Shown here one piece after another: positions 48,866 through 56,719 of a stretch of 64,000 nt of DNA (position 1 is the first letter of the stretch; every line of letters starts with the position of its first letter). The notes under the pieces are model-generated. The model was not told where the DNA came from. It searched no databases and was given only the letters and a program-made list of their open reading frames with translations. Origin of the DNA: Humibacter sp049446075 (GTDB lineage Bacteria > Actinomycetota > Actinomycetes > Actinomycetales > Microbacteriaceae); the NCBI RefSeq assembly GCF_049446075.1, contig NZ_JBMSEB010000001.1:1860001-1924000 (forward strand). Reading direction: 5' to 3'. The translations under genes and the position numbers were made by a program.

Positions 48866-50253
48866 CCGCCACATTGCGCTTCCTGGGCGCGACCGACACC
48901 GTTACCGGCTCGCGTTACCTACTGGAAAGCGAAGGCCGTCGCATCCTGGTCGACTGCGGACTGTTCCAGGGATACAAGAAGCTGCGCGAACGCAACTGGG
49001 AGCCACTCCCGGTCGATCCGGCGAGCATCGAGGCCGTCGTCATAACGCACGCACACCTCGACCACACCGGATATCTGCCGATACTGGTTCGCGACGGATT
49101 CACCGGCCGCATCCATGCCACGAGCGGCACGGCAGAGCTCAGCGAACTGGTATTGCGCGACAGCGGGCGCCTACTCGAGGAGCAGGCCGACTACGCCAAC
49201 CGGCACCACACCTCCCGCCACGCACCGCCGAAGCCGCTGTATACGGAGCGGGACGCCATCGCAGCTCTTGAGCGGTTTGATCCCCATCCGTTCGATGAGG
49301 AGTTCCAACTGGGCGAGATGAGCGGGACGCTCTTGCCGGCTGGACACATCCTCGGCGCGGCACAGGTTGCTGTGACGTTACAGGGGTCCCGCGTTCATTT
49401 CACGGGTGACCTCGGCCGGGTGGACGACCCGCTCATGCGTCCGCCCCGCCCTCTCGAGCCGACAGACGTTCTTGTCTGCGAGTCCACCTACGGAAATCGG
49501 GCACATCCAGCCGTGGATGCCGAAGGGCTCCTCGCGGAGATCGTCACGCAAACATGCCGCAAAGGTGGCGTCGTCATCCTGCCAGCGTTCGCGATAGGCC
49601 GCGCCGAATCCCTGCTCCTGCACCTGAGCAGATTGCGCACAGCAGGGAGAATTCCAGACGTGCCGATCTTCCTCAACAGCCCCATGGCGGTCGACGGATC
49701 GGAGATCTACGCCAGGTATCCGCAAGAGCATCGCCTCTCGAAACAGGAGTTCGACGCGATGTACCACCTGGCAACACTCGTGCATTCGGTCGATGAGTCG
49801 AAGGCGCTCAACACTCGAGGCGGGCCGGCGGTCATCATCTCGGCGAGCGGGATGCTGGAGGGCGGGCGCGTGCTTCACCACATCGCCGCGTACGGCTCAG
49901 ATCGGAACAACGCGATCGTGCTCACCGGGTTCCAGGCCGGCGGCACTAGGGGCGCCGCGCTCCAGCGCGGAGAACGCTCGTTGCGCATCTACGGACGCGA
50001 CATCCCGATTCGGGCGCAGGTTCACTCGTTGGAGATGCTTTCGGCGCACGCCGATGCTGGCCAGATCGTGGATTGGTTGGGTGCGGCGTCATCTTCGCCC
50101 GAGGTCATCTACCTGACTCATGGCGAGCCGGATGCTTCGGACGCCCTGAGACAACGCATCCAGCGCACACTCGGCTTGGCTGCAAGGGTGCCCGAGTTCG
50201 GCGAGACGGTCGCCCTCGGGCGGGTACACGAACACGCGGGTTACGCGTCGTAA
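48862..50253 (+). CDS. MBL-fold/beta-CASP RNA nuclease-like protein
   Basis: 463 aa. Metallo-beta-lactamase motifs: THAHLDHTGYLP (HxHxDH), AGHILGAAQ, FTGDLG and the final His in HADAGQIVDW. The beta-CASP part has CESTYGNR, PAFAIGRAESLLLHL, ASGMLEGGRVLHHI and TGFQAGGTRGAAL (the 'A' and 'B' motifs), and the C-terminal EVIYLTHGEPDAS. These define CPSF73-like exo/endonucleases acting on RNA. Such genes occur in DosR-type regulons of other Actinobacteria, and a box lies ahead of the coupled upstream gene. Confidence 0.9.
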   Translation: MTATLRFLGATDTVTGSRYLLESEGRRILVDCGLFQGYKKLRERNWEPLPVDPASIEAVVITHAHLDHTGYLPILVRDGFTGRIHATSGTAELSELVLRDSGRLLEEQADYANRHHTSRHAPPKPLYTERDAIAALERFDPHPFDEEFQLGEMSGTLLPAGHILGAAQVAVTLQGSRVHFTGDLGRVDDPLMRPPRPLEPTDVLVCESTYGNRAHPAVDAEGLLAEIVTQTCRKGGVVILPAFAIGRAESLLLHLSRLRTAGRIPDVPIFLNSPMAVDGSEIYARYPQEHRLSKQEFDAMYHLATLVHSVDESKALNTRGGPAVIISASGMLEGGRVLHHIAAYGSDRNNAIVLTGFQAGGTRGAALQRGERSLRIYGRDIPIRAQVHSLEMLSAHADAGQIVDWLGAASSSPEVIYLTHGEPDASDALRQRIQRTLGLAARVPEFGETVALGRVHEHAGYAS

Positions 50254-50624
50254 GAAGAGCTGGAAATCGGCGGGACAGCGGTGGAGATCTTAGTCAGCCA
50301 CCCAGCTCACGCCAGTCGGCGATTGCGTCGCCCTCTGCCCGAAGAATGCGGCTCCCCCGAACGACGATCGCTTACCCACGGTGCAGCAACTGCAGGCGGA
50401 GCACCCTCACCCGCGTAAGCGCCCATGCTGGCGACCCACCGCAGTTGCGCCGACCGGTGCCGCTCGTCCTCGAGAGCGTGCAGTACCGAGTGCGTTGACG
50501 GTGGCGCGATTCGGGGGAGCACATACACAACGCTATGCGGGCCGTCTGCAGTCCCTAGGGCCGTTAGTCCTACCGCTCAGGCGAAGGCTCGCTCGCCAAC
50601 GCTCAGCCGCTCACCTCAGCGGCG
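50254..50624. other. Intergenic region, 371 bp, no gene seen; one DosR-like box
   Basis: Between two convergent genes, this gap holds no convincing coding frame. It contains GGGCCGTTAGTCCT at 50558-50571 and a short stem (GCCGCT-N6-AGCGGC at 50606-50623) next to the pdxT stop that may help end transcription. Confidence 0.5.
50558..50571. promoter_or_regulatory. DosR/DevR-like box without an obvious target gene
   Basis: GGGCCGTTAGTCCT is a 12-of-14 match to the palindromic core GGGACTWWAGTCCC. It lies in a gap downstream of both neighbouring genes, so either it is fortuitous or an unannotated short transcript starts here. Confidence 0.35.
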
Positions 50625-51224
50625 CTAGGTCGAACTGACCCTGTCGAGGAACCGCCGATGAAAGCGGTAGTCCTCCGTGACTTCCGGATGAAACGCCGTC
50701 GCGAGGAGGTTGCCCTGCTCGACCGCGACGATACGCCCGTCGGGTAGTGCGGCGAGCGGCGTGACGTCCGTGCCGACAGACTCGATCGAAGGGGCACGGA
50801 TGAACACAGCACGCACTGCCGGCGACCCGAGGGCGGGTATGTCCAAGTCCGTCTCGAAGGAGTCGTTCTGCGACCCGAACGCGTTTCGTCGCACGGTGGC
50901 GTCGAAGCCGCCGAACGTCTGTTGGCCAGGCATCCCGTCGATGAGCCGATCCGCAAGCAGCACGAGACCGGCGCAGGTTCCGTAAACCGGCATTCCCGAG
51001 TCGATGCGCTCCCGGATGGGCCCGGCCAGGCCGAACGCCCGGCTGAGCTTGTCGATCACCGTGGACTCGCCACCGGGAATCACAAGCCCGGCGACAGCAT
51101 CCAGTTCCTGCGGCCGACGCACAGGAACAGCGGAGGCACCGAGTTGCTCCAGAACCCGCAGATGCTCGCGGAAATCACCCTGGAGCGCGAGGACCCCAAC
51201 CTGCAAGCCTGTGCTACCAACCAC
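50625..51224 (-). CDS. pdxT: Pyridoxal 5'-phosphate synthase glutaminase subunit
   Basis: 199 aa from GTG 51224, 11 bases inside pdxS. Class-I-like glutaminase: VGVLALQGDFREHLRVLEQLGA, GLVIPGGESTVI, the nucleophile in VYGTCAGLVLLAD and the His-Glu in ATAFHPEVTED. It hydrolyses glutamine and feeds ammonia to PdxS. ADRLIDGMPGQQTFGGFD and NAFGSQNDSFE are conserved PdxT pieces. Complete and normal length. Confidence 0.95.
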   Translation of the reverse strand: MVGSTGLQVGVLALQGDFREHLRVLEQLGASAVPVRRPQELDAVAGLVIPGGESTVIDKLSRAFGLAGPIRERIDSGMPVYGTCAGLVLLADRLIDGMPGQQTFGGFDATVRRNAFGSQNDSFETDLDIPALGSPAVRAVFIRAPSIESVGTDVTPLAALPDGRIVAVEQGNLLATAFHPEVTEDYRFHRRFLDRVSST

Positions 51225-52116
51225 GTTGCGCAAGCCGGTGCGGCGCAGGCACGTCGGCAACGTTGATGCCCACCATCGCTTCGCCAAGGCCACGCGACGC
51301 CTCGGCGATCTGCTCGGCATCGTCGAAGAACGTCGTTGCCTTCACAATCGCCGCAGCCCGCTTGGCCGGCTCTCCAGCCTTGAAGATGCCCGATCCCACG
51401 AACACACCGTCGGCGCCGAGCTGCATCATCAGGGCGGCGTCGGCGGGCGTCGCGACGCCCCCGGCGGTGAACAACACCACGGGAAGTTTGCCCGTCGCTG
51501 CGACTTCGGCGACGAGTTCGTACGGCGCCTGCAGCTCTTTGGCTGCAACGTAGAGCTCGTCCTTCGTCTTGCTTCGCAGCGCGTTGATCTCGCCCGTGAT
51601 CGTACGGATGTGTTTCGTGGCTTCGGAGACGTCACCAGTGCCCGCTTCGCCTTTCGAGCGGATCATCGCCGCGCCCTCGACGATGCGGCGCAGCGCTTCG
51701 CCGAGATTGGTCGCACCACACACGAACGGCACCGTGAACCGCCACTTGTCGATGTGGTTCACATAGTCGGCAGGCGAGAGGACCTCGGACTCGTCGATGT
51801 AGTCGACGCCCAGCGTCTGCAGCACCTGAGCCTCGACGAAGTGCCCGATGCGGGCCTTCGCCATCACGGGGATGGACACCGCCTCAATGATCGCGTCGAT
51901 CAGATCGGGATCGCTCATGCGTGCAACGCCGCCCTGGGCACGGATGTCTGCGGGTACGCGTTCGAGCGCCATGACCGCAACTGCCCCTGCATCTTCTGCG
52001 ATCTTCGCCTGGTCCGCCGTGACGACGTCCATGATGACGCCGCCCTTCAGCATTTCGGCGAGCCCTCGTTTGACGCGGGTGGTACCTACTTCTGGGGCTT
52101 CGATCGTCTCGTTCAC
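51214..52116 (-). CDS. pdxS: Pyridoxal 5'-phosphate synthase lyase subunit
   Basis: 300 aa, (beta/alpha)8 synthase that makes PLP from ribose-5-P, glyceraldehyde-3-P and ammonia. Signatures: RVKRGLAEMLKGGVIMDVV, VMALERVPADIRAQGGVARM, the Schiff-base Lys in PVMAKARIGHFVEAQ, EAGTGDVSEATKHIR and VFVGSGIFK. Operon with pdxT (overlap). Confidence 0.97.
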   Translation of the reverse strand: MNETIEAPEVGTTRVKRGLAEMLKGGVIMDVVTADQAKIAEDAGAVAVMALERVPADIRAQGGVARMSDPDLIDAIIEAVSIPVMAKARIGHFVEAQVLQTLGVDYIDESEVLSPADYVNHIDKWRFTVPFVCGATNLGEALRRIVEGAAMIRSKGEAGTGDVSEATKHIRTITGEINALRSKTKDELYVAAKELQAPYELVAEVAATGKLPVVLFTAGGVATPADAALMMQLGADGVFVGSGIFKAGEPAKRAAAIVKATTFFDDAEQIAEASRGLGEAMVGINVADVPAPHRLAQRGW

Positions 52117-52148
52117 CGTGCCATCCTACGGAACTCTCGATGTGTGGA

Positions 52149-52643
52149 TCATTGGGGCCGGGCGGCGACGCTCCCCTGCTGCGGCGCGATCAGTACCAGG
52201 GCCGGATAGGTCACGATAGCGACGGCCACATGCATGACACCGAGGGTGAACACGCCAAGCGGAGCCTGCCCGAGGTGCCATATCCAGATGTCGGGCAGTA
52301 AAGAGACCACGGTCACGATGACCGCGAGCCAGAAGAACAGGCGAGCCGCCCGGGACGCGAACAACGTGACGACCGGCCACGCCATGCACGCGATGAGAAC
52401 GCCGACGATTGCGAGTTTGGCGTAGTCCGCGAAGGCGAAATGACCGTAGCCGACCGTCGAGGGAAAGAGCGCCTCCGCGGCGGCGACCAAGAGCGCACAT
52501 GCAGCCAGGGATCCGGCCACCGCTACGACTGTCGCCACACCGAACCGCCACAGTCTCGGCTGCCTCGACCCCAACGGGAAGTCGATGCCGATCATGCTCA
52601 ATACCTGCGGCACACGCGTGCTCTGCCCTTTCGCCGAGGACAT
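52149..52643 (-). CDS. DUF6069 family membrane protein
   Basis: 164 aa with four hydrophobic segments: GVATVVAVAGSLAACALLVA, LAIVGVLIACMAWPVVTLFA, LFFWLAVIVTVVSLLPDIWI and LGVFTLGVMHVAVAIVTYPALVLI. The layout (AAAEALF...YGHFAFADYAK, then SRAARLFFWLAV and MHVAVA) fits DUF6069, uncharacterised actinobacterial membrane proteins. GGAG lies upstream of ATG 52643. A 13-base site identical to one before the redox cluster lies at 52707-52719. Confidence 0.82.
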   Translation of the reverse strand: MSSAKGQSTRVPQVLSMIGIDFPLGSRQPRLWRFGVATVVAVAGSLAACALLVAAAEALFPSTVGYGHFAFADYAKLAIVGVLIACMAWPVVTLFASRAARLFFWLAVIVTVVSLLPDIWIWHLGQAPLGVFTLGVMHVAVAIVTYPALVLIAPQQGSVAARPQ

Positions 52644-52706
52644 CTGGTCTCCGCTTTCTCACCGCAGGCGCGGCATCCGGCTTGACAGTACGTGAGCCGT
52701 CTCAGC

Positions 52707-52719
52707 ACTTTCTTAGCCG
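52707..52719 (-). promoter_or_regulatory. 13-base site shared with the redox cluster
   Basis: On the minus strand this reads CGGCTAAGAAAGT, identical to 44860-44872, and is followed by GCTGAGAC, a second partial repeat of GCTAAGAAA. It lies 64 bases before the DUF6069 start. Confidence 0.5.
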
Positions 52720-52761
52720 AGGCGCCCGCAGACCGAGTGCCGAGCTCGGGGACGCCGTCGC

Positions 52762-53145
52762 TCATGCCTGTGGCGCGGGATGGCCAGACTGTGCCGCCGG
52801 TCGTTGCCTCTCGGCTGCAGGCGCGTCGCAGAGGTGCACGATCAGCACGATCAGTCCGGCGATCGGAAGCAGCAGCCAGAAGAGTTCTGCCCAACTGCGG
52901 CCGGCGTCACGCAGCCTGCGGACGGACACGGCCAGGGTGGGTACGAGCACGGCGATCGACCAGACGCCGGCCAAGCTCGATCCAGTTTGCACGACGCCCC
53001 AGGGCGTCACTGCGTTCATCGAACTGAGTGCGGCGCTCACCAGGGTGCTGAACAGAATGAACCACCAGAATTCCGGCCGGCTGGCGCGTCCGGTGAAATC
53101 GGCGTACTTACGGAACACCGTTGCGATTGCTTGACCCATGTTCAT
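52762..53145 (-). CDS. DUF805 family membrane protein
   Basis: 127 aa from ATG 53145 (GGAG seven bases upstream). DUF805 pattern: FRKYADFTGRASRPEFWWFILF at the start, then WSIAVLVPTLAVSVRRLRDAGRSWAELFWLLLPIAGLIVLIV. Three to four helices. Family members are small integral membrane proteins of unknown function. Divergent from a zinc alcohol dehydrogenase across a gap containing two DosR-like sites, so it may be part of that regulon. Confidence 0.92.
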   Translation of the reverse strand: MNMGQAIATVFRKYADFTGRASRPEFWWFILFSTLVSAALSSMNAVTPWGVVQTGSSLAGVWSIAVLVPTLAVSVRRLRDAGRSWAELFWLLLPIAGLIVLIVHLCDAPAAERQRPAAQSGHPAPQA

Positions 53146-53207
53146 GAGATGTCTCCACTTCAGGTTCTCCTGAACCCGAGCATCGGCCCCGACCCCACTG
53201 CCGGACA

Positions 53208-53221
53208 GTGCCGAAAGTCCC
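53208..53221. promoter_or_regulatory. DosR/DevR-like box
   Basis: GTGCCGAAAGTCCC differs by one base from the GGGCCGAAAGTCCC sites at 56671 and 59732. It lies 62 bases before the DUF805 start on the minus strand. Confidence 0.55.
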
Positions 53222-53306
53222 GGGAGACAGGAAGGCGAGATCCGGACACGACCGTGCACTCGCCGCTGGAAACCGATGATCGGTGCGCGAGGAGCACCGA
53301 TCCCAC

Positions 53307-53320
53307 GGGACCAAGGGCCC
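53307..53320. promoter_or_regulatory. DosR/DevR-like box
   Basis: GGGACCAAGGGCCC, 46 bases before the alcohol dehydrogenase start, nearly the same as the box at 10673 before the other dehydrogenase. An overlapping GGGCCCTTCGGTCC (53315-53328) may be a second half. Confidence 0.6.
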
Positions 53321-53366
53321 TTCGGTCCGAACCGCGACGCGCTTTGCTGTTCGTGAGGAGTTGACG

Positions 53367-54392
53367 ATGGCACTGATGCGCGCGTGGCGGACCACCGGCT
53401 CGGCGGAGGGCCTTGAGCTGGCCGAGATACCAGTGCCTGAACCCGCAAGCGACGAGGTTCTCATTCGGGTTCTCGTCTGCGGCATCTGCAGGACCGACCT
53501 CCACGTGGTGGACCATGAGATCCCGGTGCACCTTCCGATCGTTGTACCGGGTCATCAGGTGGTTGGACGCGTCGTGGCAGTCGGAGCGGCGGTCAAGGCG
53601 ATCTGGTCGGGGGACACCGTGGGTGTGGCGTGGCTGCGCCGCACATGCGGGCAATGCGCGTTCTGCAGAAGCGGCTCGGAGAACCTTTGCCCGCATTCCG
53701 AGTACACCGGGTGGGATGCCGACGGCGGCTTTGCAGAGTACCTGGTCGCGCCCGCCGCGTACGTGTACCGCCTCGCTCCAGACACCGACGCACTGACAAC
53801 GGCCCCGCTGCTCTGCGCGGGAATTATCGGATATCGTGCCCTCTGCCGCGCCCGGCTGCCTGCAGGGGGCATCCTCGGCATCTACGGCTTCGGTTCGAGT
53901 GCCCACATCACGGCTCAACTCGCCATGGCAGGCGGAGCACGCGTCTTCGCCATGACGCGAGGCGAACAGAACAGGGAACTGGCCAGACAACTGGGCGTCG
54001 ACTTCGTCGCGGATGAAACGGCGCGGCCGCCTGAACCGCTCGACGCTGCGATCGTGTTTGCACCCGCAGGCGAACTTGTTCCCGTCGCCCTGCAAGCGAC
54101 CGGCAGCGGCGGAGCGGTTGTGCTCGCGGGTATCGAGATGAGCGACATACCGAGCATGTCGTACGCCGACGCACTATTCCGGGAACGGGACTTGCGCACG
54201 GTGACGGCGAACACCAGGGCGGATGGTGAGCGCTTCCTCTCCCTCGCCCACAACCTGAAGCTTCAGCCCCGTGTCACCACCGTCGTATTCGAGAGGCTGG
54301 CGGATGCTCTCTCAGCCCTGCGCGACGGAACCGCCAAGGGTTCCATGGTGCTGACAATCACCGAACCAGACAGGCAAGGAGACATCTCATGA
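53367..54392 (+). CDS. Zinc-dependent alcohol dehydrogenase
   Basis: 341 aa. Catalytic zinc: VCGICRTDLHVV (Cys) and VVPGHQVVG (His; the usual Glu of GHE is Gln). Structural cysteines are in RTCGQCAFCRSGSENLCP. The nucleotide site GIYGFGSSAHITAQLAMAGG (GxGxxA) is somewhat degenerate. This is the AdhP-like group that often sits beside universal stress proteins. The stop overlaps the USP gene start (ATGA), so the pair is one unit under the box at 53307. GAGGAG precedes the ATG. Confidence 0.9.
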   Translation: MALMRAWRTTGSAEGLELAEIPVPEPASDEVLIRVLVCGICRTDLHVVDHEIPVHLPIVVPGHQVVGRVVAVGAAVKAIWSGDTVGVAWLRRTCGQCAFCRSGSENLCPHSEYTGWDADGGFAEYLVAPAAYVYRLAPDTDALTTAPLLCAGIIGYRALCRARLPAGGILGIYGFGSSAHITAQLAMAGGARVFAMTRGEQNRELARQLGVDFVADETARPPEPLDAAIVFAPAGELVPVALQATGSGGAVVLAGIEMSDIPSMSYADALFRERDLRTVTANTRADGERFLSLAHNLKLQPRVTTVVFERLADALSALRDGTAKGSMVLTITEPDRQGDIS

Positions 54393-55261
54393 CGAGCAGG
54401 ACAGTGGTCTGCTGGAACGACTCAGCGCCGGCGGACGCGGCGGCGGAGTGGGCGTTGCGGCGTGCAGGATCCGGCGGTCGTCGAGTGGAATTGTTCGACG
54501 TCGTCGATGCCGCAGACTTCATCGACGAGCCACTTCGCTTGGAGCGGGCACGCGACCTGGCAAGAGAGCGATTGGAAGAACGGCGATGCGACCTGGCGGA
54601 CGCCTACCCGAACGCCCGGTTGGAGAGCCATTTGCTCGTCGGGGATCCGCTCTCTTTACTCGCAGAGAAGACGCGGCCTGGCACTTTGGTCGTCGTCGGC
54701 ACCGCTCAGCGTGTGACTCCGCACTTCACGTACGGGTGGTCGCTTGGGGCGCGGCTCGCGTCGGCGGCCTCTGGGCCCGTTGCGATCGTGCCCTTGGAGG
54801 AACCCGAGGTCGCACAGGGCCGCTCCGGAGTCATGGTCGGGATCGACGAATCGGACATCAGCGAACTCGCCCTCCGCTACGCCGCCGGCGAGGCGGCCAG
54901 TCTCGGCGCGCGGCTCAAGGTGGTTCACTGCTGGCAGGAGCCGCTGGCGGAAGACCCGCTCGTTGTGCCGAGCGAGGCGTTCGTCGCCTACCACGAAACG
55001 GTGCATCAGGAACTCCTCGACCATCACGTTCGACTCGTCAAACAGGAACATCCCGAGTTGCACATCGTCCCTGTCCTCCTTCGCAAGCATCCGGTTACGG
55101 GACTCAGGTCGGAGTCTGACAACGAGTTCATGGTCGTTGTCGGAAGCAGGCGTCTGACCGGCTGGAAACGCGCATGGCTCGGTTCCGTCTCGCACGGCCT
55201 GGTGCTCACACTGCGGGCGCCGACGGTGGTCGTCGGTGACGAGACGGAGACGGATGCCTGA
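54389..55261 (+). CDS. Universal stress protein, two tandem Usp domains
   Basis: 290 aa made of two Usp domains. The first (residues 1-140) is divergent at its N-terminus (VVCWNDSAPADAAAEWALRRA) and has LVVVGTAQRVTPHFTYGWSLGARLASAASGPVAIVP, the usual ATP loop altered. The second (146-285) begins VMVGIDESDISELALRYAAGEA and ends FMVVVGSRRLTGWKRAWLGSVSHGLVLTLRAPTVVV, near the G-2x-G-9x-G(S/T) ATP motif. Tandem Usp proteins are typical of mycobacterial dormancy regulons. Coupled to the upstream dehydrogenase. Confidence 0.9.
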   Translation: MTSRTVVCWNDSAPADAAAEWALRRAGSGGRRVELFDVVDAADFIDEPLRLERARDLARERLEERRCDLADAYPNARLESHLLVGDPLSLLAEKTRPGTLVVVGTAQRVTPHFTYGWSLGARLASAASGPVAIVPLEEPEVAQGRSGVMVGIDESDISELALRYAAGEAASLGARLKVVHCWQEPLAEDPLVVPSEAFVAYHETVHQELLDHHVRLVKQEHPELHIVPVLLRKHPVTGLRSESDNEFMVVVGSRRLTGWKRAWLGSVSHGLVLTLRAPTVVVGDETETDA

Positions 55262-55293
55262 GCCGCGCCACCGTTCATTCCCCGAGCAGCCCG

Positions 55294-56025
55294 CTAAACC
55301 CCGACGACGTTGAACAGCCGGCCGATGAGATAGGTGGCGACGAGCGCGATCACACCGCCGATGACGACACGCAAAGCAGCCTTGCCTCGAGGGCTTCCAC
55401 CGATGGCCGCTGCGAGATAGCCGGTGAGGGCGAGCGCGAGGATGACGGCCACGAACGTCACAGGTATGCGCAACAACTCGGGCAGCAAGATGGTGAGCAT
55501 CGGCAGCGCGCCGCCGACGAGGAACGACAGGGCCGACGCGAACGCCGCGTGCCACGGGCTCACCACGTCGTCGGGGTCGATATCCAGCTCGGCCGACAGG
55601 TGTGCACGCAGTGCGTCATGCGCCGTCAGTTCCTCGGCGACCTTGTGCGCCGTCTCTTCAGAGAGTCCCTTCTCCCGGTAGAGGCCGGCGAGTTCCTCGA
55701 ACTCCTCGTCGGGCATCGTCGCGAGCTCATGCTTCTCCTTCTCGATGAGCGCCCGCTCGCTGTCTCGCTGGCTGCTGACCGACACGTACTCGCCGAGGGC
55801 CATGGACACCGCACCACCGACCAGAGCAGCCAGACCGGCGATCACGATCGGCCCGGCGTTCGACGTCGCACCGGCAACACCGACGACGATCGCCGCGACG
55901 GAGACGATCCCGTCGTTGGCACCCAGCACGCCGGCGCGCAACCAGTTCAGCCGTTGCGCTGTGCCGCCGACATGTGGCTCATCGGGATGCTGGCCGACTA
56001 GAGACTCTGATTCGCGATCCGACAT
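55294..56025 (-). CDS. VIT1/CCC1-family iron/manganese transporter
   Basis: 243 aa. Signatures: NWLRAGVLGANDGIVSVAAIVVGVAGA (first helix), AALVGGAVSMALGEYVSVSSQRDSERALIEKE and a cytoplasmic Glu-rich metal-binding domain (EEFEELAGLYREKGLSEETAHKVAEEL), then three more helices ending YLIGRLFNVVGV. VIT1/CCC1 proteins export Fe2+ or Mn2+ from the cytoplasm. ATG 56025 with GGAG upstream. It lies 82 bases after the downstream end of the USP gene at 56.1 kb, so it may be co-transcribed with it. Confidence 0.92.
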   Translation of the reverse strand: MSDRESESLVGQHPDEPHVGGTAQRLNWLRAGVLGANDGIVSVAAIVVGVAGATSNAGPIVIAGLAALVGGAVSMALGEYVSVSSQRDSERALIEKEKHELATMPDEEFEELAGLYREKGLSEETAHKVAEELTAHDALRAHLSAELDIDPDDVVSPWHAAFASALSFLVGGALPMLTILLPELLRIPVTFVAVILALALTGYLAAAIGGSPRGKAALRVVIGGVIALVATYLIGRLFNVVGV

Positions 56026-56107
56026 ACCAGAACTCCACCACAACTACCGCATGACAACAACGAAGATGAGGCACACCTCACAGGCCCGCCCGCGGCTGCT
56101 CAGTGGC

Positions 56108-56608
56108 TCAAACGCCGTCGGCGTCCTCTGCCGGGACCTGAGGCCGGACCACAAGGACGGGGCACAACGCGTGATGCACGCACTGCTCGCCGACCGAGCC
56201 GAGGAGCAAGCTCGCGAAGCCGCCCCTACCGCGCGAGCCGACCACGAGCATCCGTGCCCCAGCTGCAACGGCGATGAGCACTTCCGCCGGTTGTCCCAGC
56301 TCGGCGCGGAAGGTCACGTCGACCGACGGGTGGGCTTCGACGAGCGCGCGGGTGTCGGCCCTCAACTTGCTGTCCACCACGCGAGAGATCTCGTCGAACG
56401 ACGACACGTAGCCGAACTCCTCCTCCGGTGCTTCCGGCGCCGTGTCGATGCTCCAGGAGCGCACGATGACCAGTGGAGCGTTCAGTGCCTCGGCCAGCCC
56501 AAACCCCTGTAGGAGCGCCTGATCCGCACCCTGCGAACCGTCGTGGCCCACCACGATGCTGTCTGCCGCTGCCTGCTCCGCGGCATCCATGAGGTTGTTG
56601 TCGTTCAT
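56108..56608 (-). CDS. Universal stress protein
   Basis: 166 aa single Usp domain. Core: SIVVGHDGSQGADQALLQGFGLAEALNAPLVIV, then AELGQPAEVLIAVAAGARMLVVGSRGRGGFASLLLGSVGEQCVHHALCPVLVV, with the complete ATP motif G-2x-G-9x-GS. AGGAG lies five bases before ATG 56608. A perfect GGGCCGAAAGTCCC box sits 62 bases upstream, so it is a strong candidate member of the DosR-like regulon. Confidence 0.93.
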   Translation of the reverse strand: MNDNNLMDAAEQAAADSIVVGHDGSQGADQALLQGFGLAEALNAPLVIVRSWSIDTAPEAPEEEFGYVSSFDEISRVVDSKLRADTRALVEAHPSVDVTFRAELGQPAEVLIAVAAGARMLVVGSRGRGGFASLLLGSVGEQCVHHALCPVLVVRPQVPAEDADGV

Positions 56609-56670
56609 TGCGACTCCTGTCTCCATTCATCGGACAGCCTCAGCCAACCGCCTCGACCGCATCGTGGGCA

Positions 56671-56684
56671 GGGCCGAAAGTCCC
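56671..56684. promoter_or_regulatory. DosR/DevR-like box
   Basis: GGGCCGAAAGTCCC, identical to the site at 59732, 62 bases before the universal stress protein start on the minus strand and in the gap downstream of the P1B ATPase. Confidence 0.65.
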
Positions 56685-56719
56685 GACGGCGTCCGAGGAT
56701 AGGGCGTGCAGGGCAGCCG

